A stretch of 64,000 nucleotides of DNA from Spirometra erinaceieuropaei (Eukaryota; Platyhelminthes; Cestoda; Diphyllobothriidea; Diphyllobothriidae). The position numbers and the translations under genes are program-made. Shown here one piece after another: positions 33,119 to 45,180 of this stretch (position 1 is the stretch's first letter; each line of letters begins with the position of its first letter). Location of the stretch: NCBI GenBank assembly GCA_902702965.1, contig CACRXP010000001.1:5120553-5184552 (forward strand). The letters are read 5' to 3'. The notes beneath the pieces were generated by a model. The model saw nothing but the letters and a program-made list of their open reading frames with translations, searched no databases and was not told the DNA's origin.

Positions 33119-34111
33119 GAATCGTCGCATCACTTGTGCGGTGGTGGTGTAAAGGCAGCCTTCGCCTATTCGTTCAGTTTGCTTTTTCCCCTGTAGAATC
33201 ATCACCTCGTTTGTTTACTTGTTGGCAATTCCCTCAACTTTTATCGTCGGACCTCTAAAGTCTGGCCTGAAGGATGGCATCGGGGATGATTTTTGTGTCA
33301 GAAATATCCGTCTACCCTGGTCCTGCACTGACAGGGACCGCGCAGCTGCTTGTGCTTCTTATGTCTAACTACAAGTATAGGGGGTTGCAGACAGGTGTAA
33401 AATTCCGATTCAGTCAACTGAGACCAGTTAGGCTATCCTGCGATCCAACCTAGATTCTGTCAGGATTCTGCTGGCCATTTTTCAGCATCCACATACAGCT
33501 GGAACGTGAAGGAATGCTCGTGGAGGCACACAGTCCAATCTCAGTCTCATCTTGGATATTTGACGGGGGGGGGGGGTAGTATTACTAAATCACCTTGAAG
33601 AAACAGAGCTGGGGATTAGGCGAGTGACCGAGGTAGCCGACAGACGCCCAACTCAGTCCATGCAGTCTGCCCAGTTATCGTATGTGCTGTGTCGAGTAGC
33701 GGACTGGTGGGCTGAGAGTCCGGATGCAACGGCCCCTTCTCAAGCGATCTGTGGCACTCTCATGTATGTGAGGAGAGTGTGTGTGTACTTTATGGGTAGT
33801 GCCTCTCAGTCGACGGTTGTTTGGTTACCCAACCTCGGAGTGTAACGGCCTAGGTTAAATGCAGGACCACGTGTCGCCCTTCTAGGTCAAAAGTTCTGAA
33901 GGCGTGTGCTATGCCAGTATCAGAAAGACCATGGCCATCGCAGCCTGGTATGCGCTGGCAGTCCCCTGACACCTGGTTCCCTGCCGGTAGATGCGCTTGC
34001 GCTTGCGCTGAGTATACAGGTGGTGGGCATGGCTGCCCAGTCAACATCCTCGTCCTTCTGACCCCTGTTAGGTTGTTGCTGTTGTTGGTGGAAAATCCTT
34101 CTCAAGTGTAC
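33119..34111. other. No gene recognised
   Basis: Contains a run of about 12 G near 33566 and overlapping frames on both strands at 33624-34201 without known motifs. Confidence 0.3.
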
Positions 34112-34375
34112 GTTGAGAGAGAGGTGGAGACAAGGTGTGATGACACGCCTAGGTGTGGGTCCGGCCGTGCCAGCCACCTGCTCTCCTTCCTTCACTTCTG
34201 ATCTTCTTCGCTCTGTCTTGACACCAGGTTGGGCGAGGAGAAGTGATAGTGCGGTAGATGCTGCGCAAGTCTACCATCACTATCAACTAATTCACGCGCA
34301 AGTCACCGCGCCTGCTGCATCTTGCTGTGTAGCACACGGTGGATATCGTCGGAATCGATGGTCGAACTGTCAGAT
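34112..34375 (-). repeat. Repeat family C, copy 5
   Basis: The reverse complement carries GGTGACTTGCGCGTGAATTA, GCGCAGCATCTACCGCAC and a GTGTCAAGACAGAG block in the order of the other copies. Confidence 0.75.
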
Positions 34376-34439
34376 GTTTTCTTTGTTTAGAATCAATAAG
34401 GACGACTAGCATTAATTAGCCAGCAATGTTTAACTTAAT

Positions 34440-34620
34440 GCAGTTATTCTAGGGGACCATAGAGGAGGCCATTCAAAGGCTGGTATCCTCGCGTGACTGG
34501 AATGTCTTCAGCTTATGTTCCATGATAATTTATACTACAACCCTACCTAATGTACCCATTTTAATCGAACATACATTCCGAAATTTCGGTATACATTTCA
34601 TAGGATAATCCGGTTACTAG
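34440..34620 (-). mobile_element. Half of a foldback element (E9)
   Basis: Only the right-hand arm remains: AAGGCTGGTATCCTCGCGTG, ACTACAACCCTACCTAATGT and CGAAATTTCGGTATACATTT, ending in GGTTACTAG. Its last 17 bases coincide with the start of the tandem duplication next to it. Confidence 0.7.
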
Positions 34621-35228
34621 GGGGGGTGAAAACTGTATCGCCCTTCAATTTGGATATAAATGCAGTTCCTGAGATTGTACTGGCCTTCCACAGGCATTTT
34701 TAACGACGCAACGCGTTTCATCTATATAAAACAACTATGATTTTATGTTTATTAATGAAAGATTCGTGGCTTCTAACTTCTGGCCTGAGATATCGGCAAG
34801 AAGGTCAGGGATATATGAAACCCTATGAGTTGCCTTCATTTGTTTGCTATATTCTTGCTGGACGGTAACTTGCTTTGTGAGCGCAAGTCTAGCAGTCCCT
34901 GCGACAAATCGCAGGACTAGGATAGTCCGGCTACTAGGAGGGTAAAAATTGTATCACCCTTCAATTTGGGCACTGGCCTTCCACAGGCATTTTTAACGAA
35001 GCGACGCTTGTAATCTATATAAAGCAACCACGATTTTATTTTATTAATGAAAGACTTGTGACTTCCGGTTTCTGGCCTGAGATGTCGGCAAAATGGTCAG
35101 GGATATATGAAACTCTATGAGCTGCCTTCATTTGTTTGTTATATTCTTGCTGGACGGTAACTTACTTCGTGAGCGTAAGTCTAGCAGTCCCAGCAAAACA
35201 GCTGCAAAAATATCCCTATCGCAGGACT
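34604..35228 (+). repeat. Imperfect tandem duplication, two units of about 310 bases
   Basis: Unit 1 (34604-34918) and unit 2 (34921-35228) share CCGGTTACTAG/CCGGCTACTAG, CTGGCCTTCCACAGGCATTT, TCTGGCCTGAGAT, GGTCAGGGATATATGAAAC, TTCATTTGTTTG and ATTCTTGCTGGACGGTAACT in order. They differ by a short deletion after TTCAATTTGG in unit 2 and an insertion of CAAAACAGCTGCAAAAATAT near 35194. The 82-codon frame at 35117-35365 starts in unit 2. Confidence 0.9.
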
Positions 35229-35343
35229 CGGGGAGCTCTTTTTTAAATACGTTTACTAAATCTATCAGCGCGATGGTGTCGAAAGTTAGCATGTCTTATC
35301 TGCCGCAATTATTATTCCGTATAATTTATTTAGATCTCATGCA

Positions 35344-35497
35344 CATACTTCAATCAAGCTTTTAATTTTGATTAAAAGTAGACGGGATTGGAGGAAATAT
35401 TATAGTTATGCGGGTCAGCTAGTGAATACTCTTGCCAGTGGTGTGTCGTGTGGAAAATTATGCACAGCGCTTTCTGGGAAAATACGATGAAACAATC
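35344..35497 (+). repeat. Dispersed duplicate block, copy 1
   Basis: ATTAAAAGTAGACGGGATTG, GGAAATATTATAG, CAGCTAGTGAATACTCTTGC and GCGCTTTCTGGGAAAATACG recur in order at 35972-36123. Confidence 0.85.
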
Positions 35498-35734
35498 TCT
35501 CCTCAAATGTGCATCTTGGATCATAACACACAAAAAATCAAATCTGCCGGTTTTATACTCGGATTTATAGAGCCATATAAACGTTTTGTCCAGGTCGTGT
35601 ATGCCTCTGTCCCACTAAATTATTGGTATTTCTATTTTTACGGACTAAGTGCACTATAACTATTCATTTACTTGTACCTGCTTTTTGATCATTTAAGTTA
35701 ATGACACTTCAGGTGGGGCTACATAACCGCATCC

Positions 35735-35870
35735 GACCAAGAAAAGCTATTGGGAACGCGCGGTTGTACTTTGAGTGGTTGAGAAATAATTGCCCTAACC
35801 CTGACCCCTAACCCAAGCCCTAACGGTATTGGGTCCATCAGGTGGGGATATAAAACCATAATTCCAACCT
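35735..35870 (+). repeat. T3 repeat with CCCTAA-like tract
   Basis: AAAAGCTATTGGGAACGCGC, GGTTGTACTTTGAGTGG, then CCCTAACCCTGACCCCTAAC and GTATTGGGTCCATCAGGTGG. The same order occurs at 44985-45180. A second GGTGGGGCTACATAA block lies just before the unit at 35713, so the element may be bounded by direct repeats. Confidence 0.7.
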
Positions 35871-35971
35871 ATTCATCCGCAGAAACAGGTGAAAATAACC
35901 AAACTCGTGACGGAGATTCCGCAGAGCAATACAGGTGGCATGAGGTCCATGCAGAAGGCTGGAGATGCGGA

Positions 35972-36123
35972 TACTTCAAGCAAGCTTTTAATGTTTATTA
36001 AAAGTGGCCGGGATTGGAGAAAATATTATAGTAAGGCGGATCAGCTAGTTAACACTCTTGTCAGTGGTGTGGGGTGTGGACCACTATGAACAGCGCTTTC
36101 TGTGAAAATACGATGAAACAGTC
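35972..36123 (+). repeat. Dispersed duplicate block, copy 2
   Basis: Matches 35344-35497 in order at roughly 85 percent by eye. The T3 repeat lies between the two copies. Confidence 0.85.
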
Positions 36124-36157
36124 TTCTTGGTTCTGTTTTGCCATCGGTTCCAGGTGG

Positions 36158-36250
36158 TCAGACGCTGCGCAAGTCACCGTGTCTGCTTCACCTCCCAGTG
36201 GGGCACATGGTGGACATCGCCGGCAACAGCAGTCGAACTGTCACGTCGAT
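36158..36250 (-). repeat. Repeat family C, copy 6 (fragment)
   Basis: The reverse complement reads GTTCGACTGCTGTTGCCGGC, then GATGTCCACCATGTG and GTGACTTGCGCAGCG, the left third of the C unit. Confidence 0.7.
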
Positions 36251-37074
36251 CTTTAACAGAATCAAAATTCTGATCTTTCCTGCCGGCCTATGACTTACTG
36301 TGTAGAAGAGGTTTGTACTCAGTTTTGCATGACAAACGTATATATTTCTGGTGATTTTTATGATGCGATACTGCAAAAATCTAGAAAATTCTAAGTAAAT
36401 TATGATTAGGAACTTCATGAAAACCAGAAGTGTCGGTGTTTTTAAAATGAAGAGCTCCTGGGAAAATAAACCTTAAGCCACAATGGCTTAAGGTCTAAAA
36501 GTACGCTGGCATGGAAATTACTGGAGCAAGTAGAGGGATTTTGTGTATAGCTTAATTCGAAAGATGGAGATCAGACTAATCCTTGCAGATTCAATACTGT
36601 TTTTGACGATCTTGGCAAATTCCGGTTCATTATTTCTGGTCTGGTTAGCCGTTAAAAGTCCTTTACTGAAGCTAGTAACTCCGAACGCGGAACAGTTTTT
36701 CTTTCACGGCGATGGCTGTGTTCTGAGTTAAATTAGTTTTGACGCGTCTAGCTACCGCTTCGGATGGTTCCACATGAGGTCGTTCAGTGGATTTTAAAAT
36801 TTTGTACTTCTATTGCGGTTCACACCAACGGTTGGCACTCAATGTGAAGACGTCTTTCGCTTCTTCTCAGCTATAGCAAAACTGTGTGACTCCAAAATAT
36901 TATAATATCCCCTGATTTTGCTCAATTTATTACTTCCAGGCAAAGTTTGTTTTTGCATAGTCTAAAGTTTCCGTCCGGCTAGTCCTTGGTTATGCAGAAG
37001 CTCCATGGAGACTGTGGACTTACCGACCGTTTTGAACTTTTGCCCCCACTCCGTTGCTCGCTTTTTCTTAATAG
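36251..37074. other. No gene recognised
   Basis: AT-rich. A short hairpin CTTAAGCCACAATGGCTTAAG at 36471-36491 is the only local structure noted. Confidence 0.35.
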
Positions 37075-37327
37075 TCCTTCCTTCCCAATTTCCCCACCGA
37101 CTTACGAACCAAACGGCAATACAAAACCAATTTTTGAAATATCGGCATGTTACAGAGTAGATACTTCAGAAGATATTCTTTTTCAGCATTGCATGCCAAA
37201 AGAAGTTGAATCTGTCAATACAAATAGTTCCACTAGATTTCTAAAATCATCCATTTGTAGAATTCATGACGGCACTTTAGTTAATTTAAGTCGCACAGAA
37301 CCAGCTGGATCTTTTTTAGAGGTGTGA
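37075..37327 (+). CDS. Candidate terminal exon, unrecognised
   Basis: An acceptor (GCTCGCTTTTTCTTAATAG) ends at 37074. The frame encodes about 83 residues to TGA at 37325-37327: a proline-rich start (FPISPPTYEPNG), then EISACYRVDTSEDIL, KEVESVNTNSSTRF, and a C-terminus ending RTEPAGSFLEV. Composition is balanced and serine/threonine-rich, as in a cytoplasmic tail. I recognise no domain. It ends 52 bases before a transposon. A gene with only its last exon in reach, or a chance frame, are both possible. Confidence 0.32.
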
Positions 37328-37378
37328 ATCCGCCATATGAAATGCTAAATGGGTTTCTGGTGGTAATAATAATAATTA

Positions 37379-38349
37379 CAGTGAGTTACCTATCTCATGA
37401 AATGTTGGCTGAAATTCTGAAATGCGTTTTCGATTAAGAAGGATTACTTGGTCGCGGTTGTAATAGTGATTATCTTGTAGCATACTCTTATAACATTTCG
37501 GACTCGGCAGGATGTTGCCTTTTAAATGCATTTCCTTTCAATCTCCTGTAGAAAGCGTACTTGGAAAAAATGACTACTTAAATAGCATGCATTCTTCCCA
37601 CTGATTTTCGATGGTTTTGCAAATTCAAATATATTTTATAAAAACCATAAATAAAAGTATGCTTTCTTTTAGTCAATCAATAGAAAATCACGTCTTCTTT
37701 ATATTTTATACTTAAAGAAGAATTATCATTAGGTTTTAAAAAAGTTTCTAATTATGAGATTTTTTAAGACCGCAAAATGTCAATTCACATAGCGTCGTAC
37801 CTGGCCGTTTACCACTGCTCCTCATGAAATGAACATGGTCCGCATCCATTGCAAAATTTTATGGACTCTGTATGATATCTCTTTAATGGCATGAAAAAAT
37901 ATGTGACTTTCTTTACGCGGAACGCATGCACCTTGCAGACTGAAATTACTCAGCGCTAATGCAACGAATGATCAGGCTCCAAATTATTCGGCAATAGGAA
38001 AACTTTTTTAAAACCTAATTATAATTCTTCTTTAAGTATAAAATATAAAGAAGACGTGATTTTCTATTGATTTTATTTTATGGTTTTATAAAATATATTT
38101 GAATTTGCAAAACCATCGAAAATCAATGGGAAGAATGCATGCTATTTAAGTAGTCATTTTTTACAAAGTACGCTTTCTACAGGAGATTCAAAAGAAGTTC
38201 ATTTAAAAGTCGACATCCTGCCAAGTTCGAAATGTTAGAAGACTATGCCGCAAGATAGCCAGTACTGCAACCACGACCGAGTAATCCTTCCTAATCGAAA
38301 ACGCATTTCAGAATTTCAGCCAACATTTCATGAGATAGGTCACTCACTG
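37379..38349 (+). mobile_element. Foldback TA-flanked element, subfamily A (E10)
   Basis: Ends CAGTGAGTTACCTATCTC and inverted GGTCACTCACTG with TA on both sides (37377-37378, 38350-38351). The arms share private variants: AAATAGCATGCATTCTTCCC at the left is mirrored as GGGAAGAATGCATGCTATTT at the right. The centre has TTTACGCGGAACGCATGC. Confidence 0.9.
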
Positions 38350-38351
38350 TA

Positions 38352-39486
38352 AATGCATCCAAATCAAGTGATTGAATTCCACTTCATTTGGTACTCGTGG
38401 GTTGCTGGCAGACTCTAAGTACCCTGTCAGTCTCACGACTTGTCCATGTGCGTTTTGTATTAACAACCTGGAAACTCCACGTTGCAACTTCTAAGTTTGT
38501 TTGCAAAATCATCTGCTAAGCACATCAAATGAAACAAAAATTGATGCTTTAGTTTTTATCTTGAGTTTAATTCAATGTTCGCCCAGCTGGTCACAAATAC
38601 CGCCACGACTCCAGCTGAATTTTACTTGTTTAATTGTGAGGACTCCAGGTCGCCATCAGTAACTACCTATGAATAGCGGACGTTGCAATGACGTCTTCTA
38701 AAGTCCCCATGATTGCCTGCTAATTGATACATCTGTTGGCACACCAGATGGTCGTGTTTGTCAACCTAACATTGTTTTTTGCTTCACTCACTGTTTCAGT
38801 GCCTAGATTTTTCCAGTTTTGAAGACTGCAGCTACATGCATTGGCTTTCACAGAAAGCGCTCGGTTTTCATGTTAGTTTCAAATCCGACTGGGTTACGGT
38901 AAATTTTTGTAAATGGCTCTGAAAAATGTATGCACAATATGTTCGTGCATTCTTCATGTCTGTCCGGACTTCACTACGCAAATTCACTTTAGTATGTCTA
39001 CTGAAAAGGCGTGTGGATGTTTCTTTACCATGATATGATTATGGTAATTTTACCCTGGGGCAGAATGACTGCGAGCATTTCTGGTAAGCTTCTGAGACAA
39101 AACCCTCAATACCTGAGTTCTCTTCCCCAACCATTCACGTCCGATTTCAGTGGTTGGGGAAAATTTACGATCCACTGCAACCTTGCTTTTGCATCGGTTA
39201 GGCAGATGCCTCTGTGAGTTCAAAGCCGTTTAACAGTGCAGTACGGCGCAGAAACAGCCCCAAAATGCGGGCTTCTGAATCTGCGGTTTTACGAATTTGC
39301 GAACACTTTTGCCTAGAACCTAACACTTAAACTTCACTTAGCATACAGTGTCTCATTGAAAATGCCCTTATGAGTGTCCAACATCCCAGAGAAGACACGG
39401 GCAGGTAGAAGATGGCCGGCAGTAGACGTACATGTACGTACAGCGCGAACGGCATCTTAACGTATGCGCTTTATAGCATAGTACTA
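38352..39486. other. No gene recognised
   Basis: No recurring repeat, and frames are short and featureless. Confidence 0.35.
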
Positions 39487-40474
39487 CAGTAGGTGGGCTA
39501 CCTTATGAAGTGTCAACCGAAATTCCCAAATGCGTTTTCGTTTCGAGAAGATTAATTAAGTAGGGTTATAAAACTGGCCAGTCTGCAACATTATTCTATA
39601 ATATTTCACTTACCTCAGGATGCCGGCTTTCGAATGAACTGCCTTCCGACTGCATGCAAAAACAACGCTCTGTAAAAAAACACTACTTAAGTAGCATGTA
39701 TTTTCTAATCGATTTTAAATGCCCTTAAATATTCAATTATATTTCATGGAAAACATGCAAAAAATATTCATTATTTTGCTCATGCGGTAGAAAATTACGT
39801 TTTCTTCCAATCTTTTACTCGAAAGAAGGGTATTATTCGGTTTTCAAAAACTTTTTAATTCCCGAATAATTTTGAACCCGCTCTACCGTTAAACTTTGAT
39901 TCAGGGTTTCAAAACTACAAGTCGTATATTTTCCGCGTACAGAAAGCCATCACTTTCTCTACGGTATAAGGAGGAGACCATATGGGGTTCATAAAATGAA
40001 GCAGTGGACTTGAGCAATATTGTTAACTTTGCAAGCCACATCGGTAAATGCAGAGGCATGGCATCTTATGAAGGAACATTTCACGCTATTAAAAAATCCC
40101 ACGATTGGAAACTTTTTAAAAGCCAATTATACTGCTCCTTCGAATATAAAATTGAAAGAAGATGTAAGCTTTTACTAAATGAGCAAAATATGAGCAAATG
40201 TGCATGTTTTCCATGAAATATAACTGAACTTTTAGGGGCATCGAAAATCAATGAGAAAAGTGCATGCTACTTAAGCAGTCATTTTTTACAGAGTGTAGTT
40301 TTTGCATACGGCCAGAAGGAAGTTCATTCGAAAGCCGGCATCTTGAGGTAATTGAACTATTATATAATTATACTTCAGGCTGATTAGTTTTACAACCCTA
40401 CTTAATTAATCTTTTCGAAACGAAAACTCATTTCGGAATTTCGGTTGGCATTTCATGAGTTAGCCCACCTATTG
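39487..40474 (-). mobile_element. Foldback element, subfamily B (E11)
   Basis: Ends CAGTAGGTGGGCTACCTTAT and inverted GAGTTAGCCCACCTATTG, with TA on the left and a mutated CA on the right. The centre is reversed (TTCCGCGTACAG near 39929) relative to E8. Confidence 0.85.
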
Positions 40475-40476
40475 CA

Positions 40477-42157
40477 TATATGTCTGATTTTGCCTGAACA
40501 AATTTCAACATCGATTTTTAAATGAACTTTAAGTGTTTTGAGTACATAATCAGTCTTTAATAGATGAGGATTGGTGTTCACAGCACCCATTTTATTTGTC
40601 GATTCAAAATCAGCCGGGCGGATCTAGGAACGCAGCTCAAACAAATTTTGGGATATTACCACATGCAGCAGGAATATCTCAAGAACCACGCATATTCTCC
40701 TTAACGAGCGTTCTCGAAATAGTCTTCTAATGAAACCTTTGTCCTCCCCCTTCTCCGCGAGATTTGTCTGTTAAGTCCATGTCCGCAGGACTGGAGACCC
40801 CGTACCTCAAATGGAGGCAGGCGGAAACTTGTGGGTTAAGGCGTTCGCATTTTTACCCCTCATCATGTATTGGAATCACAGATATTATGATCACGAAATT
40901 GTAAGCTGTCGATTGGAGGGCTAACAAATGTGCCCATATGCCCACAATCTCCTTAAAGAAAATGCAAAACTTGTATTTTGTATCAGTCGCGTCTGGCTTG
41001 AGTGTTTCAAATCGCGGCCGACATAATTAATCATGATCCAGGTTCAATGTCTAACTTCATGTGGACATGACATACAAGTCTCCCCAGTGCAATGCTTTAT
41101 ATGGGGAAACAATTGCTTCAACTATCCTCAGAATATTTCTTCCAGTTTCCTTTAATTTTTAGATATGTATTTTCGAATGTCGGATTAGGAACTTCGAGAA
41201 CAGCCCGAAATTTGGCTTCTTTTTTAACTTGGATCATATGCAATCCCAGACTTAGTATTCGGTGTTGAGTGCAGCTTGTTTGTGGGTCCCTTTAACAGTC
41301 TTATCAACCGGCGAAGTAATCACACATTGCGCATAATAGCCAGCACATTAGGTAAAAACTATTTCGTGACCCTAGACTGTTTGACTAGTCGAGAAAAAAG
41401 ACAAGAGCCCTTCTTCCTAGCAATCAGCTGGAGGACAGAGCGGAGCTTCTGAAAGAACATATGAGACCGCTCAGAATAATAAAAATTGGTTCCAAGACCT
41501 TTGCGATCGAACTTTACCAGACAGAAAATGCTTCAAAACCAAAATATGCATAATCTTTATTACGAGTTTAAGTTCCCTACCAGACGATTTTTCGTCGCTT
41601 CACTCAGTCTGAACATAATCTCGCCGACACAAGTACCGAATTAAGGAGCGTCCATGGCGTACATTTTCGGTAGTTTTAAAATCAGCTGCTCCAAAGTCTT
41701 TTTGCATAACTTATACACCTAGTCACCAAATTCACTGTCAGATTTGGTCGGGAGAATTAGCAGCGCCTCCCGTTTAACCGCAATTCAGCAACAACTCGTG
41801 TTTGAGGAGAAATTCGCATGCCAAGGGCTCATTTAAAATTCACTGGTCGCACATCGTTTGCGAAGGATAAAGCCCACGGCCATGAACCGGGACAAATCAT
41901 AGACCGTGGAGTTTCATTCATTTGTTTACCTACTCGCACAACAAACTGGGAGTTCCCTGGGGCTGTTTCTCTCGGAAAAAGGGCACAAAAAGAATGCTTG
42001 CTCGTTCTGCCTCAGTATGACTTTGATCTTCGTCTGGTTTTCAGTTTACGTTGTGCTCTATGACCGCGCTTTGTTGTATTTCCTGCGAGGTATTCAAATA
42101 CTTACTAAAGCGGCCCCCAGGTCGGGTTGTTTTATAACTGGGAAAGCCATCACCAAT
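40477..42157. other. No gene recognised
   Basis: About 1.7 kb with overlapping frames at 41818-42265, the longer of which runs through the GAA repeat into poly-lysine. No motif was recognised. Confidence 0.35.
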
Positions 42158-42166
42158 GAGAAGAAG

Positions 42167-42197
<31 letters not shown>
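42158..42197 (+). repeat. (GAA)n microsatellite
   Basis: About thirteen AAG/GAA units without interruption. Confidence 0.95.
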
Positions 42198-42198
<1 letters not shown>

Positions 42199-44984
42199 CA
42201 TCCTGTGTTTTATCGCTGTCCTCCCTACAGTTTTTGCGCCCAGTTTGTTGTTCTTCCACACCTAACTAAATGTCGAGGAAGGCAGAAGCAGTTGGGTGTT
42301 TCGGACCGATCTGGACTTTCTGACGGAAGGTATCGTAGTTTGCATTCTCATGTCGACCAACTGCTCTGGCGGTACTGGAGAGCATACCAGAGCATATTAG
42401 TTGTTCTACACAAAACATTAGCAAAAAGTGAAGAATTTCCTAAGCCAGCTTGTGCTTCCTATTTGTCGGGAACATCCGAGGTCAAGGAGTACAAAAGGGC
42501 TAAGACTCTGTGAACGTTTTTTTATAATGAGGAGGTTTGTGTTCTCACGGCCGCACTACTGCCAACTTGCCCGCTATTAGTGAGCGTCGCCTGCTAAGAA
42601 AATACTAGTTGGTTTATGTAGTTGGTGTCGTCTGATAAGTCTTCCGGTAGATATTTTGGCCGTCAGAAGAATATTTTGATTGAAAAGCTAATTTTTTTAG
42701 GCAGACGCTGTTAGAGCAGTGGGAGACTGTACTCCTGTCCACAAATTTCCCCTCTTATCCCATAGTTCGCGCACAGAGCTTGAAGTTTCCAAGGCCGTTG
42801 TGTAGAACGTGTTCTGCAGAACTACACTTTCTGCGGTTGATGCCTACTCGAAGTCCGCTTCCGTCCGCAAAGGACACCATAAACCGGCACAAAATGGGTA
42901 TGACTTAAATCTACGACTCCTCATTGGCTGGCCGAACTAGGCCCCGAAAGTCTGCAGGAACAAATCTGACGCGTTTGCATCAAGTACGAAACGCTGGGGT
43001 TTAAAGACTGCCAACTGACAAGATAACTTGATCCTTCCCCTCCGACTGAGGATCGGGCCTTAGTGGCTTCTTCTTAACGCGTTCTTTATGTCGCTTAAAC
43101 GCATGAGAAGTCCGAGCCTTCCTTGCATGTGATGGAAATCAAGTCGTGTGCGGTGCGCGTAGATGGGCTGTCTATTTTTTGTCAGTCGGTACGGCAGGGC
43201 CCGCCTCTGATCGTCTCGACAGTGTGCTGCCTTCGTCGGGTGAAGGTGGGAAGAGGGGGTGGCTAGGCGCAGCGAAAGTCACCCCTTCTCCTTGGGTCGC
43301 GCGATAGGCGTCGCTTGCATTGACTGAAGTGTCGCAGTCCTCCCCTCTGTCGTTTACGTGTTTGGCACTTGTGGGAGGATTCAACAATAGTGCCGTCCGT
43401 TCGTAAACTCCGAGTGACCTCGCAATACGTCTACACGCATGTGTATCCGCATGGTGATCGCCTTTATCAATGCTGTCAGAACTCCAGTGGCTTGGATTCA
43501 GATCCCAGTCAACTACTTCTTACCTCTGACGCGCAGGTTACTCTAGCTCAGCATTAGTGCTCAGAGGGTGTGCCTACGTGCAGGAAGTGAAGAGGCATTG
43601 ATAACTGCGCCATGACTCTTAGAACCCAAACTTTTTCTCCCTTGTTCCAGTAATACTCAGTTAATAATTCGGTTTCACGCAATACATTAGTTATGATTCG
43701 CAGCAACATTCTCGTCGCAGTAAAAACATAATTTGAAGTTTTATGAAACCCATAATGATCAATTAGTCCTTTTCAATGATTATCACTAAGATGATAGTTG
43801 TAAACTGTGGTTTGCTGTTAAAACTTTCAGACTCTCTGTCCCTTGGGCCGTTGTTTGATGTCTTCCTGCCGTTTTAGTGGTTATGCTTTGGCTTTTGTTT
43901 GACAACTGTCAACAACCAACTTTTAGTATTCATCCAGAATGAGACGCCTGTTTCAAACACGGAGGATGATTACTCTGACAGTGTAAACAAACAATACCAG
44001 TTCTGTATTGGGAAATGGAAATTGCAATCACCAAAACGGTCACAGGGAATGGAATTATTATCCATATGTGAATATTGATAATAAACTTTTCCCATAAAAA
44101 GGTCAAAGTATGCTTGAAGAACCAGTAGAAAACTGACCAGCGGAAAGATTTGTCATGGGAACCTTCTTCTTGAGTAAAATACCTTGAAATAAAACACAAG
44201 AATTAGATGGCAAAAAACTACATATTAGGGGTACGAGAAACGACAGGCAATGTATTACTGTGAATTCCGGTAGGAATTATGAAAATATGAACCTCAACAC
44301 AAGGAGTATTTCCTATTTAAACGACGGCTTCCCTCGAGTATGAACTACGCAGGCACTTCGGCATGTTATCTCATATGCATGACTGTTTGTCTTGTTTTCT
44401 TTTGACCGTTTCTATTCCCCCTGCTTACTCCTACTCATCATTCTGACATTATGAATGAACTGCACAGTGACCCCATAAATAATAGAATATTCCGCAAACG
44501 ACGCAAACAGTGTCCGTTCAGTTCGTACAGAACGTACTGACTAAAAAATCGCTACAATAAATTATCTGACCATAAGCTCAGATACTAACGTGGGTGAAAT
44601 AGATTCTAACATTTCATGGATATACTCCATGAAAATTTCCTCAAGCAGAAGAAAAGGCAATATACTAGAACAAAAAAATTACCATATTTCACGACGCAGT
44701 ATTTCACAGTTCTATAATTTTGACCTTTTAATTGCAACTTTCTATTATACTAATAAACGGTCTGCTCCTAAGCAGAAAAAAATTTGTTCGGTTCCCGAGA
44801 AGTCTTCGCGTGCGCAAGCGAAAAAATGTGTACCTGCATCTGTACAATGCATGTCAGATGTGGTTATGCAGACCCACCTGAAGTAAACAAACCCCAGCCG
44901 CCCGGGACATGTGGCGATAGGGTTTTTTACACTTGGGGCCGGAGAATGCACAGGCGAAGAGTCCAAGTAGTTTTATGCAAAAGA
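42198..44984. other. No gene recognised; family D traces
   Basis: GTGTGCGGTGCGCGTAGATG at 43147-43166 is a family D match. Inverted similarity to the 49.5 kb block is seen near 42995-43060 (GACTGCCAACTGACAAG). Frames at 42205-42513, 43930-44199 and 44590-44886 carry no recognisable domain. Confidence 0.35.
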
Positions 44985-45180
44985 ACAGCTATTGGGAATG
45001 CGCGGTTGTACTTTGAGTGGGACAGAAATAGTTGTTCTAACCCTTAACCTTAACCCCTAACTCTAACCCCTAACCCTCGTCCCAACCCTAACCCTTAACT
45101 GCAGCCCTAAATCATAGCCCGACAGTATTGTGTCCATCGGGTGGGGCTACATAATCACATCTGGCCGAATTGCCAGACCA
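44985..45180 (+). repeat. T3 repeat, second copy
   Basis: AGCTATTGGGAATGCGCGGT, TGTACTTTGAGTGGG, a CCCTAA-rich core (45030-45110), then GTATTGTGTCCATCGGGTGG and GGCTACATAATCACATCTGG, matching 35735-35870 in order. Confidence 0.75.

Noticed and set aside
24794..38349. Centres of E7, E6, E11 and E14 are inverted relative to E10, E4, E8 and E12, suggesting recombinational flipping between arms.
   Set aside because: With near-identical inverted arms, an element inserted in the opposite direction looks exactly the same, so ordinary insertion orientation explains it.
13653..42197. GAA, GGT, TA and homopolymer runs as a CRISPR-like or regulatory array.
   Set aside because: They are simple microsatellites without spacers. 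CRISPR arrays are not expected in what looks like animal DNA.
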